This document shows, in pieces, positions 58,190 to 64,000 of a DNA stretch of 64,000 nucleotides. The stretch covers positions 62,001 to 126,000 of the forward strand of contig DPVM01000001.1 in assembly GCA_003526845.1 (NCBI GenBank), written 5' to 3'. The DNA comes from Oscillospiraceae bacterium (lineage in GTDB: Bacteria; Bacillota; Clostridia; Oscillospirales; Acutalibacteraceae). The notes under the pieces were generated by a model. It was not told the origin of the DNA. It worked only from the letters and a program-made list of their open reading frames with translations, and searched no databases. The stretch's first letter is position 1, and the number at the start of each line of letters is the position of its first letter. A program made the position numbers and the translations under genes.

Positions 58190-58985
58190 CTGCCTTTTTC
58201 AACTCGTAAGCCATATAAATGCCCTGTTTTTCGTTTTCAACATCATGTATGCGGAAAATATCGGCTCCGCCCAAAACAGCCGCCGTATCAGCCGCTATGT
58301 TGCCGAAAACGCGTTTTTGAGGGTCTGTTTGACCGCTACCCTGCGCAATAACACGCTTTCGGCTTGTGCCGAGCAACATAGGATAGCCGTCAATTTTATA
58401 TTCTGCAACTTTTGCGATAAGCTCGAGGCTTTGGGTGTAATCCTTGCCGAATCCGATGCCCATATCAAGGCAAATCGTATTTTTGTCAACGCCGAGCTTT
58501 TCACATTCAAAAAGTGAATTTTTAAAGAAATCGCGCACTTCGGTAACCGAACCGGCGCCGTTATGCATTAAAATCCAGCCTGCGGCGTGTTTTTTGACAA
58601 TTTTTGCCATTTCAGGAGAAATTATACCGCTTACATCGTTAATAATGTCTGCGCCGCATTTTAAGGCGTTTTCGGCAACGAGCGGAAAATATGTATCAAT
58701 TGAAATCGGCAAATCGGTTTTTGAGCGAATTGCTGAGATTACAGGCTCAAGCCGCGCCCATTCCTCCTCGGGTAAAACCTCGGTGTAGCCGGGGCGTGTC
58801 GACTGACCGCCGAAATCGATAATATCCGCACCCTGCTCAATCAATTCAAGCGCGTGATTGACAGCGTTGTCCGCGCTGTACCATTTGCCGCCGTCCGAAA
58901 ATGAATCGGGCGTAACATTGACAATACCCATTATAATCGGCTTTTCGCCGTAGACGATATTTTTATCTTTGCATTTCCAAATCAT
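58173..58985 (-). CDS. folP: Dihydropteroate synthase
   Basis: A 270-residue TIM-barrel enzyme that joins the pterin pyrophosphate to p-aminobenzoate, the sulfonamide target. Diagnostic segments are MGIVNVTPDSFSDGGKW, IIDFGGQSTRPGYTEV, DIINDVSGI and the final FRIHDVENEKQGIYMAY. It lies 9 bases after folE and overlaps folB. Confidence 0.96.
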   Translation of the reverse strand: MIWKCKDKNIVYGEKPIIMGIVNVTPDSFSDGGKWYSADNAVNHALELIEQGADIIDFGGQSTRPGYTEVLPEEEWARLEPVISAIRSKTDLPISIDTYFPLVAENALKCGADIINDVSGIISPEMAKIVKKHAAGWILMHNGAGSVTEVRDFFKNSLFECEKLGVDKNTICLDMGIGFGKDYTQSLELIAKVAEYKIDGYPMLLGTSRKRVIAQGSGQTDPQKRVFGNIAADTAAVLGGADIFRIHDVENEKQGIYMAYELKKAGVVIG

Positions 58986-58994
58986 ATAAACACC

Positions 58995-59564
58995 TTATTT
59001 GTTGAGCAGAGCCAAAACCTCTGCCCTTGTTTTTGCATCGTTGCGCATATTGCCGCGCAATGCCGATGTTTGAGTTTTTGAGCCGAATGCCTTTGCGCCG
59101 CGAATTGACATACAAGTGTGTTCCGCCTCGATTATAACGGCAACGCCTTTCGGCGAAAGATTGTCATACAAAAAATCGGCAACATCGCTTGTGAGCCTTT
59201 CCTGCACCTGCGGACGCTTTGCAAAATTGTCAACAATGCGTGCAAATTTTGAAAGACCGATAATTTTATTGTTGCCCGGAATGTATGCAATGTGAGCCTT
59301 GCCCATAAACGGGAGTAAATGATGCTCGCACATTGACGAAAACGGAATATCGCGGACAATAACAACCTCGTCATTTGAACTTTCGTCAAAAAGTTTTAAA
59401 TGTTGTGCCGGGTCCTCGTCAAGTCCCGCAAACATTTCCTCATACATATTTGCAACGCGTTTCGGTGTTTCGACAAGACCGGGGCGATTTGGGTCCTCAC
59501 CGACAGCCTCCAAAATATCCTTAACGGCACGCATTATTTTTTCTTTATTCTCCTGTGTAATCAT
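58995..59564 (-). CDS. folE: GTP cyclohydrolase I
   Basis: A 189-residue enzyme with the zinc site Cys and His in SSMCEHHLLPFMGKAHIAYI and the second Cys in AEHTCMSIRGAKAFGSKTQT. It makes dihydroneopterin triphosphate from GTP, the first step of pterin synthesis. It begins the fol gene run, 11 bases after the LCP-like gene. A gene for dihydroneopterin triphosphate removal and the pab genes are not in the window. Confidence 0.96.
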   Translation of the reverse strand: MITQENKEKIMRAVKDILEAVGEDPNRPGLVETPKRVANMYEEMFAGLDEDPAQHLKLFDESSNDEVVIVRDIPFSSMCEHHLLPFMGKAHIAYIPGNNKIIGLSKFARIVDNFAKRPQVQERLTSDVADFLYDNLSPKGVAVIIEAEHTCMSIRGAKAFGSKTQTSALRGNMRNDAKTRAEVLALLNK

Positions 59565-59575
59565 ACAAAACCTCG

Positions 59576-60496
59576 TTATTTACTGAAATATCCTTTAACA
59601 TCTTTAAGTGAATCCTGTGTCAAAGCGGTGCCCGAATATGTCGGAGCACAGCTGTAAACCGTAATATCCGTATTTTTATAGCAGAAAACCTCTACGGAAT
59701 TTTTATTATCCTCAAAATTTCGCACTGAAATATTTGTTGACGCTGATTTGTTGAAAAGTCTGAAAAGAGATTCGCAGTCCTCATAATTTTTTTCGTTAAA
59801 CAATTCTGTCAACGCGTACAAAACAAGCTCGTTTGCGGCGGAATAATTTTTTGTGTCGACCGAATAATAGCGCATAAGATTTGAAAAATCCTCGCCGTCA
59901 AGATATGATTCGCCCTTGCGCAGACGGATTGTGTATGTGTCGTCGCCGCTGCCGCCGTCGTGGCGAATATCTTTGTCGCTTTTATAAGCAAATTTGCCCA
60001 TATTGTCTGCGAAATTTGTAAAATCATTGTCCTTAAAGCAGGCATAATAGTCAATTTCAAAACCGAAATATTCGCTAAGCGCTTTTTGAAGCCCTGCGCC
60101 GCCGTCCGTTGACAGAATTTTGAAAAGCGATTTGCCGTTGACTGTCATCTGCGGCGATAGTGTTGATACCTTGTATGCCAAATTATCCTTGTCCGCCTGA
60201 ATCAAAACGGCATAGTGAAGATTTGTTTCGTCATCGTCGGTTTCGACAAAAAGATAGTTTGTTTTGCCGGATATTTGAGGCAATGCGGTGTCGTTGTTCA
60301 CCGCCGCCGTTGTCGAAATTTCGCCGTCGGCAAAAAATGACGAAACAGTGGGATAATTTTTATTCATAAAAATTACAAACACAATTGTGATTATAACTAT
60401 TACCGCAAGGAGAATGAGAAGAATATTTTTTTCACGCGAGCGTTTATAATCGCTTTTGGGAATATAAATGTCGCCCCTGTTTTTAAATATTTTCAA
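59576..60496 (-). CDS. Membrane-anchored protein with a degenerate LCP-like domain
   Basis: A 306-residue protein with a basic N-terminus, one membrane helix (ILLILLAVIVIITIVFVIFM) and an outside domain. Segments such as GGAGLQKALSEYFGFEIDYY (about 145) and LRKGESYLDGEDFSNLMRYY (about 205) echo the LytR-CpsA-Psr family, which attaches glycopolymers to peptidoglycan. The usual Arg/Asp-rich catalytic motifs are not clearly present, so activity is doubtful. It precedes folE by 11 bases in the same direction and may be transcribed with the folate genes. Confidence 0.55.
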   Translation of the reverse strand: MKIFKNRGDIYIPKSDYKRSREKNILLILLAVIVIITIVFVIFMNKNYPTVSSFFADGEISTTAAVNNDTALPQISGKTNYLFVETDDDETNLHYAVLIQADKDNLAYKVSTLSPQMTVNGKSLFKILSTDGGAGLQKALSEYFGFEIDYYACFKDNDFTNFADNMGKFAYKSDKDIRHDGGSGDDTYTIRLRKGESYLDGEDFSNLMRYYSVDTKNYSAANELVLYALTELFNEKNYEDCESLFRLFNKSASTNISVRNFEDNKNSVEVFCYKNTDITVYSCAPTYSGTALTQDSLKDVKGYFSK

Positions 60497-60651
60497 TGAA
60501 ATTCCTCCGTATATTCAAGTAATTATCTATTATAGATTAAAGATTTTTAAATTGCAATAAAATATAATAAAATATACAGAAACTTAAAAAATAAAGAGTT
60601 GAGTTTTCCACAACTCTAAAATACTAATGTTTAAAATATTATAATTAATTA

Positions 60652-60680
60652 TTGACTAAATATATATATTAATATATAAT
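60652..60680 (+). promoter_or_regulatory. Promoter of dnaA
   Basis: TTGACT (60652-60657) and TATAAT (60675-60680) lie 17 bases apart, inside an AT-rich tract. A single DnaA-box-like TTTTCCACA is at 60604-60612. Confidence 0.7.
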
Positions 60681-60751
60681 AATATATATGTGGATTAGTG
60701 CGCCCAAACGGCGTTTGTTGATATAAAAAATTGTTCGACGAGAGGAAATTT

Positions 60752-62089
60752 ATGGACACATTTGAAGAATTATGGCAAAGCGTGCTTGACTATTGCAAGC
60801 AAAGAATAAACGAAACGGCTTTTACACTTTGGCTGTTGCCGATTGAAATAGGCGATTTTAACAACGGCAAGGTTGTTTTGAAATTTTCAAACTCATTTAA
60901 GAAAAACACGGTTGTAGGTCAATACGGTGAACTTTTGAACGAGGCTTTTGAGGCCGTTTGCGGCTTTCCGGTTGAAATTGAATATACAAGCCCCGAGGAT
61001 TTTTTGACCGAAAGTGAAAAAAATCAGCAGGATTTGGAAGATTTTAAAAACGAAACCTTTACTTTTGACAACTTTATCGTAGGCCCGTCAAACAAATTTG
61101 CATACACGGCGGCAAAGGCAATCGCTGCAGACCCGGGCGGACAGATAAGCAAAGGCAACAACCTTTCAAACTACAATCCGCTTTTCATTTACGGTAATTC
61201 GGGACTCGGCAAAACTCATATCTTAAACGCAATCAGCTACGAAGTGCGCAGAAATTATCCCGATATGAAAGTTGTTTATGTCACCTGTGAAGAGTTTTTG
61301 AACGAATTTCTCGCAAATATGTATAAGAAAAACAACGAGGAGTTTAGAAACAAATACAGAAACATTGATGTTTTTCTTGTTGACGATATTCAGTTTATTG
61401 CAGGCAAGGATTCGACGGAGGAGGAATTTTTCCATACTTTCAACGCACTTGTTGACAACGGAAAACAGGTTGTTTTAACAGCCGACAGACCGCCTAAAGA
61501 AATTAAATCGCTGACAGACAGACTTGCATCAAGATTTGTCAGCGGCTTGCTTGCCGATATTCAAACACCGGAGTATGATACACGCTGTGCAATCATTAAG
61601 CGCAAGGCGGAACTTCTTAATTTTGAAATTGATGATAATGTAATTCAATACATAGCAGGTCAAATCAAATCAAATATCCGTCAGCTTGAGGGAATAACCA
61701 AAAAATTGCACGCAATGTGCGTTTTCGGCGAACAAAAGCCAACAATTGCACTTGCACAAACGGCAATCAAAGATATTTTGACCGATGTTCAACCGCTTCA
61801 TGTAACGGTTGACAGAATTGTTGACGAGGTAAGCAGAACAACCGGTGTTTCGGTTGACGACATTATGAGCAAAAAACACACGGCAAATGTGTCCGACGCA
61901 AGAAAAATGTGTTTTTACATAATAAGAGAAGTTACCGATATGAGCTACAAAAATATCGGCAGCAAATTTAACAGAGACCATTCGACCGTTATGTATAACA
62001 TTGAAAAAATGGAGGAGAGAATCAAAACGGATTCAACCCTCAATTCTCAGGTCAGCGACATTATAAGCAATATTAAGGATTATAGATAA
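60752..62089 (+). CDS. dnaA: Chromosomal replication initiator protein DnaA
   Basis: A 445-residue initiator with domains I (MDTFEELWQSVLDYCKQRIN), III (Walker A GNSGLGKT at 148-155, Walker B VFLVDDIQFIAGKD) and IV (helix-turn-helix NIGSKFNRDHSTVMYNIEKM). It binds DnaA boxes and opens the origin. The start at 60752 was chosen because GAGGAAA lies just upstream and DnaA proteins usually begin here; a TTG at 60731 is also in frame. The dnaA-dnaN-S4-recF order marks the origin region. Confidence 0.97.
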   Translation: MDTFEELWQSVLDYCKQRINETAFTLWLLPIEIGDFNNGKVVLKFSNSFKKNTVVGQYGELLNEAFEAVCGFPVEIEYTSPEDFLTESEKNQQDLEDFKNETFTFDNFIVGPSNKFAYTAAKAIAADPGGQISKGNNLSNYNPLFIYGNSGLGKTHILNAISYEVRRNYPDMKVVYVTCEEFLNEFLANMYKKNNEEFRNKYRNIDVFLVDDIQFIAGKDSTEEEFFHTFNALVDNGKQVVLTADRPPKEIKSLTDRLASRFVSGLLADIQTPEYDTRCAIIKRKAELLNFEIDDNVIQYIAGQIKSNIRQLEGITKKLHAMCVFGEQKPTIALAQTAIKDILTDVQPLHVTVDRIVDEVSRTTGVSVDDIMSKKHTANVSDARKMCFYIIREVTDMSYKNIGSKFNRDHSTVMYNIEKMEERIKTDSTLNSQVSDIISNIKDYR

Positions 62090-62101
62090 CAATTAAACTT
62101 A

Positions 62102-62300
62102 TTATCCGATTTTCCACATAATTTTCATTTTCCACACTGCAATTTTGCACACGGTATGTTGAAAAAAATGTTTTTCAACATTTTAAACATTTATTACACA
62201 AACGGCGTTTGAAAATTTTTGTGCCGAATATTGCATTATTAAACGGTTTTGATAATTTTCAACACTTTACACACCCACTACTAATACTACTAAAACTATT
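62102..62300. other. Probable replication origin (oriC) between dnaA and dnaN
   Basis: The spacer holds DnaA-box-like 9-mers: TTATCCGAT (62102-62110), TTTTCCACA (62110-62118 and 62128-62136), TTTTGCACA (62143-62151), TTTTCAACA (62172-62180 and 62256-62264) and CTTTACACA (62265-62273). Directly after the last box come triplets ACTACTAATACTACTAAAAC (62277-62296), like the DnaA-trios of Firmicute unwinding elements, then AT-rich DNA. The same spacer must carry the dnaN promoter. Confidence 0.75.
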
Positions 62301-62324
62301 TATATTGATTTACGGAGAAAAATT

Positions 62325-63437
62325 ATGAAATTTACCTGCGACACAAAAGAATTAAGCAATGCCTGTAACAATGTAATCAGAGCGGTAAGCACAAAGGTGA
62401 CTATTCCGACAATTGAGGGCATTTTGATTGAGTGCGGCTCCGACACATTGAGCCTTACCGGCTATGACTTTGAATTCGGTATTAATACAATATTATCGGT
62501 TGATGTTGTTGAGCCGGGTGCAATAGTAATTAATGCAAAAGTTTTGTGTGACATTATCAGAAAGCTTGCAGATGTTGATGTTACTGTTGAAACAAACGGA
62601 ACTTCCGTTTCAATTATAAGCGGTGCCGCTCAATATAATATTACAGGTATTGACGCAGAAGATTATCCCGAACTCCCGTCGGTTAACGACGGTTTTCCGT
62701 TTGAAATCAGCCAAAGCCTGATTTATTCAATGATTATGCAAACGCTGTTTGCAGTTGCCGACAATGAGGCATCAAAACCCGTATATACAGGACTTAAATT
62801 TGAAATTAAAGAAAACGAATTGACACTTATCGGTGTTGACGGATACAGACTCGCTATCAGAAAAGAAAAAATTAATTACAACGGCGATGAAATGACATTT
62901 ATCGTGCCTAAAAAAACAATCAGAGAGTTTGTTAAAATCATTGATCCCGAAAGTGACGAAAATATATCAATTAATATCGGCAAAAGACATATTGTATTTG
63001 ATATTAAAAATTATTCTATTATCAGCCGTTTGCTTGACGGAGAATTTTTGGATTACACAAACGCAGTGCCGAAAACAATTACAACCACCGTTTTAATTAA
63101 CACAAAAGACGCGATTGATTGTATTGAAAAAACACTGCCTGTTATCGAAAATAACCAGAAAAACCCAATCAGATGTTTGTTTGATGGCGACCAAATGAGA
63201 GTTTCGACCGTTTCAAGCCTCGGCAGGGTTGTTGACTATACACACGCAAACACCTCGGGCAACAGAGTTGAAATCGGCTTTAACTCAAAGTTTGTGCTTG
63301 ACGCGCTCAATGCCGCAGACACCGACGAGGTAAAGATTGAGCTTAACGGACCGGTCAGCCCGGTTAAGGTTATGCCGCTTGAGGGCGACAATTTCTTATT
63401 CTTGGTATTACCGATGAGGCTTAGAAATGAAAATTAA
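62325..63437 (+). CDS. dnaN: DNA polymerase III beta subunit (sliding clamp)
   Basis: A 370-residue clamp of usual length with three repeated domains. Visible marks are KFTCDTKELSNACNNVIRAV at the start, IIDPESDENISINIGKRHIV in the middle and the C-terminal GDNFLFLVLPMRL that closes the hydrophobic pocket. It rings DNA and tethers the polymerase. It overlaps the next gene by 11 bases. Confidence 0.97.
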   Translation: MKFTCDTKELSNACNNVIRAVSTKVTIPTIEGILIECGSDTLSLTGYDFEFGINTILSVDVVEPGAIVINAKVLCDIIRKLADVDVTVETNGTSVSIISGAAQYNITGIDAEDYPELPSVNDGFPFEISQSLIYSMIMQTLFAVADNEASKPVYTGLKFEIKENELTLIGVDGYRLAIRKEKINYNGDEMTFIVPKKTIREFVKIIDPESDENISINIGKRHIVFDIKNYSIISRLLDGEFLDYTNAVPKTITTTVLINTKDAIDCIEKTLPVIENNQKNPIRCLFDGDQMRVSTVSSLGRVVDYTHANTSGNRVEIGFNSKFVLDALNAADTDEVKIELNGPVSPVKVMPLEGDNFLFLVLPMRLRNEN

Positions 63438-63675
63438 GGTTACTGTTAAAGAACATAATAAAGAAACCGTTAAAATAAGGACAGATTTTATTCAACTGCA
63501 ATCGCTTTTAAAATTTAAAGGAATAAGCGAGACGGGCGGTCAAGCCAAGGAATTTATTCAAGGCGGTCTTGTCAAGGTAAACGGTGAAGTTTGCACGGCA
63601 AGGGGCAAAAAAATCCGCCCCGGCGATGTTGTGAGCGTTTTTTCGACAGATTATTTAATAGCAAATGAAGATTAA
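63427..63675 (+). CDS. yaaA: S4-domain RNA-binding protein (YaaA type)
   Basis: An 82-residue protein with an S4 RNA-binding fold (LLKFKGISETGGQAKEFIQG then GLVKVNGEVCTARGKKIRPG). Genes of this type sit between dnaN and recF in many Firmicutes. The S4 domain suggests a ribosome- or tRNA-related role, but none is proven. It overlaps dnaN by 11 bases and recF by 11 bases. Confidence 0.92.
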   Translation: MKIKVTVKEHNKETVKIRTDFIQLQSLLKFKGISETGGQAKEFIQGGLVKVNGEVCTARGKKIRPGDVVSVFSTDYLIANED

Positions 63676-64000
63676 CGATATTAAAATCGAAAATTTCAGA
63701 AATATTGAGAATATGACTGCCGAATTTGACGATGTGAATATAATTTGGGGCGAAAATGCGCAGGGCAAAACAAATTTGATTGAGGCGGTGTATCTTTTTA
63801 CCGGGTCAAAGAGTTTTCGCGGCGTAAAGGACAGTCAACTTGTCAAAATTGGTTGTGAATACAGCAGACTCAATATTGATTTCACATCAAATGGCAGAGA
63901 ACAAAATGCCGAAATTTTGATTAAAGGCAAAAGACATGCAACGCTTAACGGAATAAAAAAGCGTTCTGCGGCAGAACTCGGCAACGAACTTAAGGCGGTT
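63665..64000 (+). CDS. recF: DNA replication and repair protein RecF, N-terminal part
   Basis: The gene runs off the window; 112 codons are visible. Residues 1-36 hold the ABC-type start MKINDIKIENFRNIENM and Walker A GENAQGKT (29-36), followed by LIEAVYLFTGSKSFRGVKDS, the conserved RecF segment. RecF binds DNA ends at gaps and loads RecA with RecO and RecR. It starts within the S4 gene. The order dnaA-dnaN-S4-recF is that of a Firmicute origin. Confidence 0.95.
   Translation, partial: MKINDIKIENFRNIENMTAEFDDVNIIWGENAQGKTNLIEAVYLFTGSKSFRGVKDSQLVKIGCEYSRLNIDFTSNGREQNAEILIKGKRHATLNGIKKRSAAELGNELKAV

Noticed and set aside
1..64000. CRISPR arrays, tRNA and rRNA genes
   Set aside because: No regularly spaced repeats, tRNA cloverleaf with T-loop consensus, or rRNA-like stretches were seen on either strand.

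Overview
The window looks like chromosomal DNA from an anaerobic, low-to-moderate GC Firmicute of the class Clostridia, most likely a gut Oscillospirales/Ruminococcaceae-type organism. This is inferred from the gene families (DUF4830, DUF951, DUF5058, GPH sugar transporter, CstA, anaerobic NrdG, human-milk/mucin glycan enzymes), the sigma-A promoters (TTGACA-17-TATAAT), the strong AGGAGG-type ribosome sites and the T-box, SAM and FMN riboswitches. The right end is the origin region: dnaA, an oriC-like spacer with DnaA boxes and DnaA-trios, dnaN, an S4 protein and the start of recF. No rRNA, tRNA, CRISPR array, prophage or intact insertion sequence was found.

Layout. 1-5 kb: the end of birA, ybaK, then a three-gene operon that looks like a cytoplasmic type I chain glycan pathway (an alpha-helical LnbY-like subunit, a beta-helix GH136-like lacto-N-biosidase, and a GH112 lacto-N-biose phosphorylase). 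5-12.3 kb (minus strand): a PucR/CdaR-type regulator, then a six-gene unit FHA - RodA/FtsW - PBP2 - hflX - DUF4830 - rsuA with one promoter and one terminator. 12.4-23.3 kb: galM, LMW phosphatase, an HMGL-like aldolase, an OmpR/EnvZ-type two-component pair, a PF06541 membrane protein, ftsE-ftsX-M23 hydrolase, a HAD phosphatase and a PAP2 membrane phosphatase. 23.4-28.5 kb: nrdG, a GPH/MFS transporter with a membrane-anchored partner, and a MATE exporter.

28.5-32.9 kb is rich in RNA regulation: a hairpin-leader MATE gene, a SAM-I-type riboswitch in front of an orphan 118-aa protein, an RBS-sequestering inverted repeat in front of an unknown 231-aa protein, an XRE regulator, and cstA under a T-box leader. 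33-41 kb: a rhodanese-TtcA fusion, a GH36 alpha-galactosidase, two divergent polar amino acid ABC systems (one binding protein appears circularly permuted) and an S1-domain protein. 42-47 kb: DUF951 - murI - prfA - Sua5/CoaE fusion - M18 aminopeptidase, all overlapping or nearly so. 47-52 kb: a DUF421 protein, a DUF5058/membrane/M20 peptidase operon, and an FMN riboswitch controlling ribU. 52.2-55.7 kb: secreted or anchored proteins of unknown function, the first two noticeably AT-rich. 55.9-60.5 kb: fba, a 56-aa protein, and the folate operon folE-folP-folB-folK behind an LCP-like membrane protein.

The clearest leads for new biology are the split GH136/GH112 operon, the SAM riboswitch on an orphan gene, the T-box on cstA with an open reading frame through its 5' part, the permuted binding protein and the DUF5058/M20 module. 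All calls were made by reading the sequence; no database search or folding program was run.
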